From JASHUC01 sp963849095 (GTDB taxonomy: Bacteria; Pseudomonadota; Gammaproteobacteria; Steroidobacterales; Steroidobacteraceae): a stretch of 64,000 bases of DNA. This document shows, one piece after another, positions 25,964 to 35,166 of the stretch. Within the stretch, counting starts at the first letter, position 1. Each line of letters begins with the position of its first letter. Location: the NCBI GenBank assembly GCA_963849095.1, contig CAWKGA010000002.1, forward strand, positions 1-64,000, read 5' to 3'. The position numbers were made by a program, and so were the translations under genes. Under the pieces are notes generated by a model that saw only the letters and a list, made by a program, of their open reading frames with translations, was not told the DNA's origin and searched no databases.

Positions 25964-27325
25964 TCAAGAGCTGGGGAAGCCGGGGGGCACCTTACCGCGG
26001 AAGGCGCCCATCATGCGCCGCAGGCGCCCGCCCTTCATGCTCTTCATGACCCGCTGCATCTCGAGGAATTGCTTGAGGAGCCGGTTGACATCTTGCACCT
26101 GGACGCCCGAGCCGCGGGCGATGCGGCGCCGGCGCGAGCCGTCTATGATCCCCGGCTGCCGCCGCTCGCGGGGCGTCATGGAATCGATGATCGCGATCTG
26201 GCGCCGCACCTGCCGATCGCCCTGATCCGGCGAGACGCCTTGCTGCGCGGCGGCCGCCGGGAGCTTCTCCAGAATCGCGGTCATGCCCCCCATCTTCTGC
26301 AGCTGCTCGAGCTGGCCGCGCAGGTCCGACAGATCGAAGCTCTTGCCGGTCATCACCTTGCGGGCCAGGCGCTCGGCGTCGCCTGTTTCGACCTGGCGCT
26401 GCACCTGTTCGACCAGCGCGACGACATCGCCCATTCCGAGAATGCGCGACGCCATGCGCTGCGGATCGAAGGCCTCGAGCGCGTCCGTCTTCTCTCCCAC
26501 TCCGAGGAACACGATGGGCTGGCCGGTGACCTCGCGCACCGACAGCGCCGCGCCGCCGCGGGCGTCGCCGTCGGCCTTGGTGAGGATGACTCCCGTCAGA
26601 TCGAGCGCGGCGCTGAACGCCCGGGCCGCGTTCACGGCATCCTGGCCCGCCATGGCGTCCACCACGAACAGGCGCTCGCTCGGTTGGATGGCGGCGTCGA
26701 TCGCGCGCACCTCGTCCATCATCGCCTCGTCCACGTGCAGGCGTCCTGCCGTATCGACGATGAGTACGTCGAAGACGCCGCGCCTCGCCTGCTCCACCGC
26801 GGCTCTCGCGATGTCCGGCGGCGGGGTCGCGGCGTCCGCGGGGAAGTACTCGGCGCCGACCTGCTGGGCGAGCCGCTCGAGCTGCAGCATCGCAGCCGGC
26901 CGCCGCACGTCCGTACTCACGAGCAGCACGCGCTTCTTACCCTGCTGCTCGATGAGCCAGCGGGCGAGCTTGGCCGCGGTGGTCGTCTTGCCGGAGCCCT
27001 GCAGGCCCGCCAGCATCACGACGACCGGCGGCTGGGCGCGCAGGCTGAAGCCGGCGTGTCCCGCGCCCATCAGGGCCACGAGCTCCTTGTGCAGGATGCC
27101 GATGAACGTCTGCCCCGGCGTGAGGCTGCCGGAGACCTCCGTGCCGAGCGCCTGGGCCTTGACCGAATCGACGAAGCGCTTGATGACGGGCAGCGCCACG
27201 TCGGCCTCGAGAAGGGCCACGCGCACCTCGCGCAGCACCTCGGAGACGTTCTCCTCCGTGATCCGCCCCCGTCCGCGGAGGCTGTTGACGGCGCGAGTCA
27301 GACGCTGAGTGAGGGTGTCGAACAT
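25964..27325 (-). CDS. ffh: signal recognition particle protein Ffh
   Basis: 453 aa. N domain, then G domain with Walker A GLQGSGKTTT (107-116), DTAGR and TKAD motifs, then the Met-rich M domain with the RNA-binding SGVQVQDVNRLLKQF segment. It targets ribosomes making membrane proteins to FtsY. Divergent from the CNNM/CorC gene and followed by rpsP, the usual gammaproteobacterial order. Confidence 0.98.
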   Translation of the reverse strand: MFDTLTQRLTRAVNSLRGRGRITEENVSEVLREVRVALLEADVALPVIKRFVDSVKAQALGTEVSGSLTPGQTFIGILHKELVALMGAGHAGFSLRAQPPVVVMLAGLQGSGKTTTAAKLARWLIEQQGKKRVLLVSTDVRRPAAMLQLERLAQQVGAEYFPADAATPPPDIARAAVEQARRGVFDVLIVDTAGRLHVDEAMMDEVRAIDAAIQPSERLFVVDAMAGQDAVNAARAFSAALDLTGVILTKADGDARGGAALSVREVTGQPIVFLGVGEKTDALEAFDPQRMASRILGMGDVVALVEQVQRQVETGDAERLARKVMTGKSFDLSDLRGQLEQLQKMGGMTAILEKLPAAAAQQGVSPDQGDRQVRRQIAIIDSMTPRERRQPGIIDGSRRRRIARGSGVQVQDVNRLLKQFLEMQRVMKSMKGGRLRRMMGAFRGKVPPGFPSS

Positions 27326-27519
27326 GAGCTGCCTGTGGGTGACGGGGACCTGCCGGGGCCGGCCGTCCCGCCGGACGCAAGGACCGAGCCTTGCATTATA
27401 GGGGTACCCGTCCCGTTTTCCTGCGCGGCACCGCCGGCCCTATGCTAGAGGCCGCACGCTCGAGCGGGCGCGCTCCGAACGAGCGCGCCTGAGGCGACCG
27501 CCACCCGAGGACCACTGCC

Positions 27520-28794
27520 TTGAACGAAGCCCCGACCCTGCTGCTGCTGCTCCTGCTGATCGGTCTCGTCATCGTCATCGCGTTCTCCTCCGGTACCGAG
27601 GTCGCGATGCTGTCGGTCAACCGCTACCGGATTCGGCACCGGGCCGAGATCGGGCAGGGCACCGCGAAGGTGCTCGAGCGGCTGCTGCAGCGGCCGGACG
27701 ACTGGCTCGGGGTCAATCTCGTGATCCTCGCCGCCGCCAGCGTGTTCGCTTCCCAGGCGGCGACCCTCATCGCGCAGCGCACGGGCCTCGAGTTCGCGCT
27801 CTCGCTCACGGGCGCCGCGCTCACGATCATCATGATCGTGCTCGGGGAGCTCGTGCCGAAGATCTTCGCCGCGGCGCATCCGGAGACGGTCGCGCTGCGC
27901 TCCGCCTACGTCTATCGCACGCTGGTCGCCATCGCCCGGCCCGTGCTGTGGCTCACGAGCCATGCGGCCTACGGCGTGCTGCGCCTGTTCGGCGGGGTCG
28001 GGAAGAGCCGCGACAGCATGGCGCTCGGCGCGGAGGAGCTGCGCGCCGTGGTCGCCGAGGCGAGCCCCGTGATTCCGGCGCGCCACCGGCAGATGCTGCT
28101 CTCGATCCTGGATCTCGGGGAGGTGGTCGTGAACGACATCATGATCCCGAGGCAGGAGATCGACGGCATCGACATCGCCGAGAACTGGGAGGACATCATG
28201 GACAAGCTGCGCCAGACGCCGCACACGAGACTGCCGGTATTCGACGGGGAGCTCGACAATCTCATCGGCATGCTGCACATGAAGCGCGTCGCGCAGGAGC
28301 TCGCGCGCGGCACGCTCTCGCGCGAGCGCCTGATCGAGATCGCCGCCAGCCGCCCGCCGTACTTCGTGCCGGAGGGGACGACGCTCGCGGTGCAGCTCGC
28401 GAATTTCCAGCGCAACCGCAGGCGGCATGCGTTCGTCGTGAACGAGTACGGCGATATCGAGGGCCTCGCGACGCTCGAGGACATCCTCGAGGAGATCGTC
28501 GGGGATTTCACGAACAACCCCGCGGCGGTCACCCACAAGGACGTGCACCCCGAGAAGCCCGGCGTCTTCATCGTGAACGCAAGCGCGACCATCCGCGCAC
28601 TCAACCGCGCTCTGCAGTGGCACCTGCCGACCGACGGCCCGAAGACCGTGAACGGGCTGCTGCTCGAGCAGCTCGAGACGATCCCCGAGCCCGGCACGAC
28701 TCTGCGAGTCGGCGATTATCTATTCGAGGTGCTGCAGATCGCGGACAACGCGGTGCGGACGGTGCGGGTGCGCACGAGCGCGCCGGCTACGTGA
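27520..28794 (+). CDS. CNNM/CorC-family membrane protein (YfjD-like)
   Basis: 424 aa. An N-terminal CNNM membrane domain (about 1-170; FSSGTEVAMLSVNR, LGELVPK), a CBS pair (about 200-325; MIPRQEIDGID, EYGDIEGLATLEDILEEIVGD) and a C-terminal CorC/HlyC transporter-associated domain. Such proteins are linked to magnesium or cobalt efflux. The TTG start is supported by CCGAGG 9 bases upstream. E. coli yfjD also lies beside ffh. The last 8 bases overlap the end of radA on the opposite strand. Confidence 0.92.
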   Translation: MNEAPTLLLLLLLIGLVIVIAFSSGTEVAMLSVNRYRIRHRAEIGQGTAKVLERLLQRPDDWLGVNLVILAAASVFASQAATLIAQRTGLEFALSLTGAALTIIMIVLGELVPKIFAAAHPETVALRSAYVYRTLVAIARPVLWLTSHAAYGVLRLFGGVGKSRDSMALGAEELRAVVAEASPVIPARHRQMLLSILDLGEVVVNDIMIPRQEIDGIDIAENWEDIMDKLRQTPHTRLPVFDGELDNLIGMLHMKRVAQELARGTLSRERLIEIAASRPPYFVPEGTTLAVQLANFQRNRRRHAFVVNEYGDIEGLATLEDILEEIVGDFTNNPAAVTHKDVHPEKPGVFIVNASATIRALNRALQWHLPTDGPKTVNGLLLEQLETIPEPGTTLRVGDYLFEVLQIADNAVRTVRVRTSAPAT

Positions 28795-30142
28795 GCGCCG
28801 CGAGCGCGTCGGCGACGCGCCCCACGGCGACAATCTCGAGGCCGCCGAGAGGCTTGCGCGGCGCGTTGTCGCGCGGGACGATCGCCCGCTTGAAGCCCTG
28901 CTTCTGCGCCTCGCGCAGCCGGTCCTCGCCGTAGGCGACGGGCCGCACCTCGCCCGTCAGTCCAACCTCTCCAAAGGCGATCAGCGAGCGGTCGAGCGGC
29001 CGGTCCTTGAGGCTCGACACCAGCGCGAGGACGACGGGTAGATCCCAGGCCGTCTCGTTGATCTCGATGCCGCCGACGACGTTCACGAACACGTCGTGCT
29101 CCTGCAGCGAGACGCCCCCATGGCGGTGCAGCACCGCGAGCAGCATCGCGAGTCGGTTGGCGTCGAGTCCCTGCGCGATCCGCCTCGGGGCGCCAAAGAC
29201 CATCCGGTCAACGAGCGCCTGCAGCTCGATGAGCAGAGGCCGGCCGCCATCCCGGGTGACCGTGACGATGCTGCCCGCCGAGGGCTCGGGCGCCCGCGCG
29301 AGAAAGATGGCCGCGGGATTGCGCACCTCCTTGAGGCCGGTTTCCGACATGGCAAAGAACCCGAGCTCCCCCACCGATCCGAAGCGGTTCTTGGTGGCTC
29401 GCACCACCCGGTAGCGGCTGCTCACCTCGCTCTCGAAGTACAGCACCGTGTCGACGAGGTGCTCGAGCAGCCGGGGACCCGCGATCGCGCCCTCCTTCGT
29501 CACATGTCCGACGATGATGACCGCCGTCCCGCTCGACTTGGCAAATCGCACCAGCTCGGCCGTGCACTCCCGCAGCTGCGAGACGGCGCCCGCGCTCCCC
29601 GGCACTCTCTCGGACTGCATGGTCTGGATCGAGTCCACGACGAGGAGCGCCGCCTTGCGCTCACCGGCCCGGGTGATGACCGTCTCCAGATCGCGTTCCG
29701 CGATCACCTCCAAGCGCTCCGCGCCGAGGGCGAGCCGCCGCCCCCGTAGACTGATCTGAGGCGCCGACTCCTCCCCGCTCGCGTACAGGACCGCACAGGC
29801 GCCCGCGGCATGGGCGGCGACCTGCAGCAGCAGCGTCAACTTGCCGATGCCCGGGTCGCCTCCGAGCAGGCTCACGGAGCCCTTGACGATCCCCCCTCCC
29901 AGAACTCGATCGAGCTCCGACTGGCCGGTATGCAGGCGCTCGAGGGCATCTTGGAGCCCCTCTCCCAGTCCCTGGGGCGCGGCCGCGGGTCGTGATCGCA
30001 CTGCGGCGCTGGCCGGCCGCGGCATCGATCGCTCGGCCAGCGTGTTCCAGGCGGCGCAGTGCGGGCACTGGCCCTGCCACTTGGGAGCCTGGCCGCCGCA
30101 GGCGTCACAGACGAAAATCGAGACCGCGGGGCGTGTTGCCAT
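28787..30142 (-). CDS. radA: DNA repair protein RadA with altered Walker A
   Basis: 451 aa RadA/Sms. A zinc finger (C12, C15, C26, C29), a RecA-like ATPase, the RadA-specific KNRFG motif (251-255) and a C-terminal Lon-like domain are all in place. RadA promotes branch migration in recombination. The Walker A reads GGDPGIGKLT. The usual Ser after Lys101 is Leu (codon TTG at 29837-29839), one base from TCG Ser. Loss of this Mg-coordinating hydroxyl would be expected to impair ATPase activity unless Thr103 compensates. An upstream ATG at 30151 adds three residues. Confidence 0.95.
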   Translation of the reverse strand: MATRPAVSIFVCDACGGQAPKWQGQCPHCAAWNTLAERSMPRPASAAVRSRPAAAPQGLGEGLQDALERLHTGQSELDRVLGGGIVKGSVSLLGGDPGIGKLTLLLQVAAHAAGACAVLYASGEESAPQISLRGRRLALGAERLEVIAERDLETVITRAGERKAALLVVDSIQTMQSERVPGSAGAVSQLRECTAELVRFAKSSGTAVIIVGHVTKEGAIAGPRLLEHLVDTVLYFESEVSSRYRVVRATKNRFGSVGELGFFAMSETGLKEVRNPAAIFLARAPEPSAGSIVTVTRDGGRPLLIELQALVDRMVFGAPRRIAQGLDANRLAMLLAVLHRHGGVSLQEHDVFVNVVGGIEINETAWDLPVVLALVSSLKDRPLDRSLIAFGEVGLTGEVRPVAYGEDRLREAQKQGFKRAIVPRDNAPRKPLGGLEIVAVGRVADALAALT

Positions 30143-30154
30143 AGGGATCATGTC

Positions 30155-30182
30155 TGACCAGACTGGCGGTTTGTGACCAGAC
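30155..30182. repeat. pair of 9-bp direct repeats between radA and the PP2C gene
   Basis: TGACCAGAC occurs at 30155-30163 and 30174-30182, 19 bases apart, in the 276-base gap between divergent radA and PP2C genes. The spacing, near two helical turns, would suit an operator. No regulator is identified. Confidence 0.4.
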
Positions 30183-30418
30183 GCTCGGACAGGTATGCCG
30201 ACAATGCTAGCTTATGCAACCAAGAATGGGGCGTCGGTCGGAAAGTGCCGCACAGGCCTCTTTGATTGGGGAGCGCAGCTTGGGTGAGCATCGGACTTCA
30301 GTCGCGCCGGACAGGATGGACTGCCCGGAGGGGTGGCCGTCGGCCAGCCTAGCGTGATGGACGTCACAGTTTTGACGAAAGTCCGAGGGCTCGCCGCAGG
30401 CTTGCCGGAGAGCGAGCG

Positions 30419-31243
30419 ATGACCCTCAGGGGCAAGTTGCGGTTCGTGGGCGAGACCGACAACGGTAAGGTCCGCGAGCACAACGAGGACACCATCGCCG
30501 TCGATCACGAGATCGGCCTGCTGGTCGTGGCCGACGGCATGGGCGGATACAACGCCGGCGAGGTCGCAAGCGGCATCGCGGTCAAGACCATCGTCAATCT
30601 GGTGCAGGAGTCCGTCGAGCGCGAGGATCTGCGCGTCAACGACCCGGGAACCGGCATGTCGCGCTCCAGCATCATCCTGCGGGACGCCATTCACCGAGCC
30701 AACAAGATCATCTATCAGACGGCCCGGACTCAGCCGCAATGCGAGGGGATGGGCACCACCGTCGTGAGCGCCTTGTTCTTCGACAACAAGATCGCGGTCG
30801 CCCACGTCGGCGACTCCCGCTTGTACCGTCTGCGGAGCGACAAGTTCGAGCAGGTCACCATGGACCACTCGCTCCTGCAGGAGCTCGTGGACCGCGGCTT
30901 CTACTCGGCCGAGGAGGCCCAGCGCGCGGCGAACAAGAACTACGTCACGCGGGCGCTCGGGGTGGAGCCGAACGTGGACGTGGAGGTGCAGGAGGTCGCG
31001 GTGCAGAAGGGCGACTTCTACGTTCTGTGCTCGGATGGGCTCTCCGACATGGTGGAAGACGACGACATTCACTTAACGATCAGCACCTTTGGTGCTAATC
31101 TGGATACGGTCGCCAAACAATTGATTCAGCTGTCGAATGACAACGGAGGGCGAGACAACATCTCCGTCGTCATGGCTCACGTCCTGGAAGCTTTCCCCGC
31201 GAGCAAGGGCATTCTCGACAAGATCCTTGGCTGGCTGGGCTAA
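30419..31243 (+). CDS. PP2C-family serine/threonine phosphatase
   Basis: 274 aa with the complete PP2C metal-binding set: REHNED near residue 20, VVADGMGGYNAGE (about 36-48), GMGTTVV, HVGDSRLYR, SDGLSDMV and GGRDNISVV. It dephosphorylates Ser/Thr-phosphoproteins. GGAGAG stands just before the ATG. It is 14 bases ahead of an FHA-domain gene, pointing to a phospho-signalling pair. No Ser/Thr kinase is in the window. Such phosphatases also accompany type VI secretion, but no secretion genes are seen here. Confidence 0.93.
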   Translation: MTLRGKLRFVGETDNGKVREHNEDTIAVDHEIGLLVVADGMGGYNAGEVASGIAVKTIVNLVQESVEREDLRVNDPGTGMSRSSIILRDAIHRANKIIYQTARTQPQCEGMGTTVVSALFFDNKIAVAHVGDSRLYRLRSDKFEQVTMDHSLLQELVDRGFYSAEEAQRAANKNYVTRALGVEPNVDVEVQEVAVQKGDFYVLCSDGLSDMVEDDDIHLTISTFGANLDTVAKQLIQLSNDNGGRDNISVVMAHVLEAFPASKGILDKILGWLG

Positions 31244-31257
31244 GAGAAGAGGCACGC

Positions 31258-31971
31258 ATGGCAAGGTTGATACTGAGCCTGGATAGTCAGGTGATGGCCG
31301 AATACAACATGAACAAGGAGCGCTACACGGTCGGGCGCCTCCCGGATAACGATATCCGCATCGACAACAGCGCCGTGAGCGGCCATCACTCGCTCATCAT
31401 CAACATCCTCAACGACTCGTTCCTCGAGGATTTGAACAGCACGAACGGTACGTACGTCAACGGCAAGCTCATCAAGAAGCATGCGTTGCAGCATGGCGAT
31501 GTGATCACGGTCGGCCATCACCAGCTGCGCTTCGTCGAGGACGACGAGGCCCAGGACGAGTTCGAGAAGACCATGGTGATCCAGCCGTCGGCGCGTCCGG
31601 TGGAGAAGCTGCGCAGCGTCAGCGAGGCTGTCGCGAAGGCGGTCCCCGCCACGGCAGCCTCCGCCGAGGCCGACGCACGCCCCGCCGACGCGCTCGCGCT
31701 GAAGAAGGCGAAGCTGCAGGTGCTCTCGGGCGCATTCGCGGGCCGCGAGCTCGAGCTCAATAAGGCGCTCACCACGCTCGGCCGGCCGGGGGTGCAGGTC
31801 GCCGCGATCACCCGCCGCTCGGACGGCTACTTCATCGTCCACGTGGACAGCGAGAAGGACAACGACTTCCCGCTCGTGAACGGCACGTCGATCGGGGGCG
31901 TGGCGAAACGCCTCGCCGACAACGACGTGATCCAGCTCGCGGGCGTGAAGATGGGATTCTTCGAGGCCTAG
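31258..31971 (+). CDS. FHA-domain protein
   Basis: 237 aa. The N-terminal FHA domain (about 3-95) carries the phosphothreonine-binding motifs VGRLPDNDI, the SGHHS segment and NSTNGTYVNG. A linker rich in Ala and charged residues leads to a second FHA-like domain (about 150-237; TTLGRPGVQVAAITRR...NGTS), whose binding motifs are degenerate. Likely reads phosphorylation reversed by the adjacent PP2C phosphatase. The end overlaps the alr end by 4 bases on the other strand. Confidence 0.9.
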   Translation: MARLILSLDSQVMAEYNMNKERYTVGRLPDNDIRIDNSAVSGHHSLIINILNDSFLEDLNSTNGTYVNGKLIKKHALQHGDVITVGHHQLRFVEDDEAQDEFEKTMVIQPSARPVEKLRSVSEAVAKAVPATAASAEADARPADALALKKAKLQVLSGAFAGRELELNKALTTLGRPGVQVAAITRRSDGYFIVHVDSEKDNDFPLVNGTSIGGVAKRLADNDVIQLAGVKMGFFEA

Positions 31972-33044
31972 ATCGTCTCGCGCGGGACGCGCGCCCGCAC
32001 GCCGCAGAGGAGCTCGTAGGCGACCGTGCCGGCGTGGCCGGCGAGCTCGCTCACCTCGAGGCCCCGCCCCCACAGCACGCAGCGCGTGCCCACTGCCACC
32101 TCGGGCAATTCGGTCACATCCACCGCGATCATGTCCATGGCGACGCGTCCCACGAGCGGCACGCGCCGCCCGTTGACCATCACCGGCGCGCCCGTCGTCA
32201 AGCTTCGCAAGAGGCCATCGCCATAGCCTCCGGCCACGATGGCGATCCGCGAGTCGCGCGCGGCGGTCCAAGCGCCGCCGTACCCGACCGTCTCGCCGCG
32301 CGGCACGCGCCGCACGGTGATGACCGTCGAGGCGAGCGTCATGACCGGGATCAGGCCGAAGCGGGCTCCAGACTCTCCCGGGAAGGGAGAGATACCGTAG
32401 AGCGCGAGCCCCGGCCGTACCCACTCGCCGCAAGCCCCTTCCCAGCCGAGGATGCCCGCGGAATTGCCGATGCTGCGCACGAGGCCGAGCCCTTGGTTGA
32501 GCGACCCGAAGCGCTCGAGCTGCGCCGGCGTCACCGGGCAGTCGCGCTCGTCGGCGCGCGCGAGGTGCGTCATCAGGCGGACTTCGGCGGGGGGCCTCGA
32601 GAGTGCGCGCACTCTCGCGAGCACCGCGCCGAGCTCTTCCGCGCGAAAGCCCAGCCGGTTCATGCCGGTGTCGACCTTGAGCCACAGCAGAAATCGATGC
32701 TCGCCCGCGAAGCGCTCGAGGAGCGCCACCTGCAGCGGATCGTGCACGACGATCTCGAAGCGGTGCCGGGCGGCCTCCTCGAGCTGCTCCGGGCTGAATA
32801 CGCCTTCGAGCAGGACGATCTCCTGCCGGATGCCGGCGTCGCGCAGCGCGATGCCCTCCTCCAGGCGCGCGACGGCGAACGCGTCGGTTTCGGGCAGCGC
32901 GAGCGCCGTCGGCACCAGTCCGTGGCCGTAAGCATTCGCCTTCACCACCGCCATGACGCGGGACCCGGGCGCCTTCGCCCGAATCTGCCGGAGATTGCTC
33001 TTGAGGGCGCTGCTGTCGATGATCGCGCGGATCAGCTGCGTCAC
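31968..33044 (-). CDS. alr: alanine racemase
   Basis: 358 aa fold-type III PLP enzyme making D-alanine for peptidoglycan. PLP Lys35 is in VVKANAYGHG and catalytic Tyr255 in VGYGGAW. The start overlaps the dnaB stop by 4 bases, as in the common gammaproteobacterial dnaB-alr pair. It converges on the FHA gene. Confidence 0.97.
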   Translation of the reverse strand: MTQLIRAIIDSSALKSNLRQIRAKAPGSRVMAVVKANAYGHGLVPTALALPETDAFAVARLEEGIALRDAGIRQEIVLLEGVFSPEQLEEAARHRFEIVVHDPLQVALLERFAGEHRFLLWLKVDTGMNRLGFRAEELGAVLARVRALSRPPAEVRLMTHLARADERDCPVTPAQLERFGSLNQGLGLVRSIGNSAGILGWEGACGEWVRPGLALYGISPFPGESGARFGLIPVMTLASTVITVRRVPRGETVGYGGAWTAARDSRIAIVAGGYGDGLLRSLTTGAPVMVNGRRVPLVGRVAMDMIAVDVTELPEVAVGTRCVLWGRGLEVSELAGHAGTVAYELLCGVRARVPRETI

Positions 33045-34444
33045 CGCAGGATGCCTTCCGCGTAGGAGTCGGGCGCGAAGTTCACGAAGCGGGTGTACTG
33101 ACCCTGGAAGGTGAGCAGGAACGTGCCGATCTCGCCGTTGCGGTGCTTGGCGACGTCGATCTCCGCGATCCCTTTCTTCGTCGTGTCCTTGTTGTAAACC
33201 TCGTCGCGATAGATCAGCAGGATGATGTCGCTATCCTGTTCAATTGCCCCACTTTCGCGAAGGTCCGACATGACCGGCTTCTTGTGCTCGCGCTGCTCGA
33301 CGCTGCGGTTGAGCTGCGACAGCGCGATCACCGGCACCGCGAGCTCCTTCGCGAGTGCCTTCAGTCCCCGCGAGATCTCCGCGATCTCCGTCGCGCGGTT
33401 CTCCTTCGTTCCCGGCACCTGCATCAGTTGCAGATAGTCCACCACGACCAGACCCAGGCCGTGCTCGCGCTTGACCCTGCGCGCGCGGGCGCGCAGCTCG
33501 GTCGGCGTGAGCGCCGGGGTCTCATCGATGAAGATCTTCGCCTCCGAGAGCTGGCTCGTCGCGCCCGTGATGCGCACCCAGTCCTCGTCCGAGATGCGCC
33601 CGCTGCGCAGGCTCCCGAGCGGCACGCTGCCGATGGAGGACAGCATGCGCGTCACGACCTGGTCGGAGGGCATCTCCAAGCTGAAGATCGCGACGGACGC
33701 GCGGATGCTGGGATTGACAGCCGCATACTCGGCGATGTTCACCGCGAGGGCCGACTTTCCCATGGAAGGGCGTCCTGCGACGATGACGAGGTCCCCTGGA
33801 CGCAAGCCGCCGGTGAGCTTGTCGAAATCCGCGAAGCCTGTGTTCAGGCCCCGCGGCTTGTCGGGGTTGGTGTGCAGCTCGTCGATCTGGTCGATGATCC
33901 CGGGCAGCAGGGCACGCACGGCGACCGCGCCGTCCCGGCCGCGAAACCCCTCTTCGGCGATCTCAAAGACACCCTGCTCGGCGCGGTCCACGAGGTCCCG
34001 CGCGCTCGAGCCCTCGTTGTTGAACACGGAGGATGCGATATCCGTGCCCACCGTGATGAGCTGGCGCAGGAGCGAGCGCTCGCGGACGATCTCGGCGTAA
34101 GCGCGTACGTTCGCGGCGGTCGGGGTGTCGCGGGCGAGCGTGCCGAGATAGGCGAGGCCGCCCGCATCCTCGAGACGGCCGATCCGCTCGAGGTACTCGG
34201 ACACCGTGACGACATCGCAAGGCTTGCCGCTCGCGGCGAGCGCGCCGATGCCGTCGAAGATCAGGCGGTGATCGGGGCGGTAGAAATCCTCCGAGCGGAC
34301 CACGTCGGCCACGTGATCCCACGCGGCAGGCGCGATCAGCAAGCCGCCGAGCACCGCCTGCTCCGCCTCGATGGAGTGCGGCGGCAGGCGAACATCGACT
34401 ACGGAGTCGTCCGAGCTGCGGCGTGCTTTGGCAGAACCGGCCAC
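33041..34444 (-). CDS. dnaB: replicative DNA helicase DnaB
   Basis: 467 aa. The N-terminal DnaG-interacting domain starts LPPHSIEAEQAVLGGLL. The RecA-type helicase domain has Walker A GRPSMGKSA, Walker B LVVVDYLQLM and the arginine-finger region near SDIILLIYRDEVYN. It unwinds the fork as a hexamer. Located between rplI (36 bases) and alr (coupled). No intein is present at the usual insertion points. Confidence 0.98.
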   Translation of the reverse strand: MAGSAKARRSSDDSVVDVRLPPHSIEAEQAVLGGLLIAPAAWDHVADVVRSEDFYRPDHRLIFDGIGALAASGKPCDVVTVSEYLERIGRLEDAGGLAYLGTLARDTPTAANVRAYAEIVRERSLLRQLITVGTDIASSVFNNEGSSARDLVDRAEQGVFEIAEEGFRGRDGAVAVRALLPGIIDQIDELHTNPDKPRGLNTGFADFDKLTGGLRPGDLVIVAGRPSMGKSALAVNIAEYAAVNPSIRASVAIFSLEMPSDQVVTRMLSSIGSVPLGSLRSGRISDEDWVRITGATSQLSEAKIFIDETPALTPTELRARARRVKREHGLGLVVVDYLQLMQVPGTKENRATEIAEISRGLKALAKELAVPVIALSQLNRSVEQREHKKPVMSDLRESGAIEQDSDIILLIYRDEVYNKDTTKKGIAEIDVAKHRNGEIGTFLLTFQGQYTRFVNFAPDSYAEGILR

Positions 34445-34480
34445 TTGCTAGCGCCCTCCCCCCGGCGGGAACGCCGCCGC

Positions 34481-34930
34481 CTATTCCTCGGCGATGATGG
34501 TCACCAGCAGCTGCACGTCCACATCGGCGTGCAAGTGCAGCTCGACCGTGTGCTCGCCGACCGTGCGCAGCGGACCGTTCGGCAGGCGCACCTCGCTGCG
34601 CGCGATGGCGTGGCCCGCGCGCGTGCAGGCCTCGGCGATGTCGCTCGTGCCGATCGATCCGAAGAGCTTGCCCTCGGTGCCCGACTTGGCGGTGATCGTC
34701 AGGCGGAATTCCGCGAGGCCCGCGGAGCGCTGCGCCGCGGATTGGAGCTGCTCCTGCGCGGCGCGCTCGAGCTCCGTCCGCCGCGCCTCGAACTTCGCGA
34801 CGTTCTCGGGAGTGGCCAGCGTCGCCTTGCCGTGCGGAAGCAGGTAGTTGCGTCCGAAGCCCGAGCGGACCTTCACGCGCTCGCCGATATTGCCGAGATT
34901 CGCGACCTTCTCGAGAAGTATGACTTCCAC
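34481..34930 (-). CDS. rplI: 50S ribosomal protein L9
   Basis: 149 aa, standard length. The N-terminal MEVILLEKVANLGNIGERVKV signature and central long helix are typical. Part of the rpsF-rpsR-rplI-dnaB-alr unit, 11 bases after rpsR. Confidence 0.98.
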   Translation of the reverse strand: MEVILLEKVANLGNIGERVKVRSGFGRNYLLPHGKATLATPENVAKFEARRTELERAAQEQLQSAAQRSAGLAEFRLTITAKSGTEGKLFGSIGTSDIAEACTRAGHAIARSEVRLPNGPLRTVGEHTVELHLHADVDVQLLVTIIAEE

Positions 34931-34941
34931 GGCGCTTGCCC

Positions 34942-35166
34942 TCAGTGCTGGTCCGTATAGGGCAGTAGCGCGAGGAAGCGAGCCCGCTTGATGGCGGTCG
35001 CGAGCTGGCGCTGATAGAACGACTTGGTGCCCGTGATGCGGCTCGGAACGATCTTGCCCGTCTCGGTGATGTAGCTCTTCAACGTGGCGAGATCCTTGTA
35101 GTCGATGTACTTCACGCCTTCGGCGGTGAAGCGGCAGAACTTCTTGCGGCGGGAGAAGCGGCTCAT
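34942..35166 (-). CDS. rpsR: 30S ribosomal protein S18
   Basis: 74 aa. KFCRFTAEGVKYIDYKD and the C-terminal RITGTKSFYQRQLATAIKRAR are diagnostic. The start ATG overlaps the rpsF stop by 4 bases. The priB gene that separates rpsF and rpsR in E. coli is absent. Confidence 0.98.
   Translation of the reverse strand: MSRFSRRKKFCRFTAEGVKYIDYKDLATLKSYITETGKIVPSRITGTKSFYQRQLATAIKRARFLALLPYTDQH

Noticed and set aside
33143..34960. 605-codon open frame antisense to dnaB and rplI
   Set aside because: The two sense genes are certain. The antisense product has no motif, and the frame spans two genes, as expected by chance at this GC.
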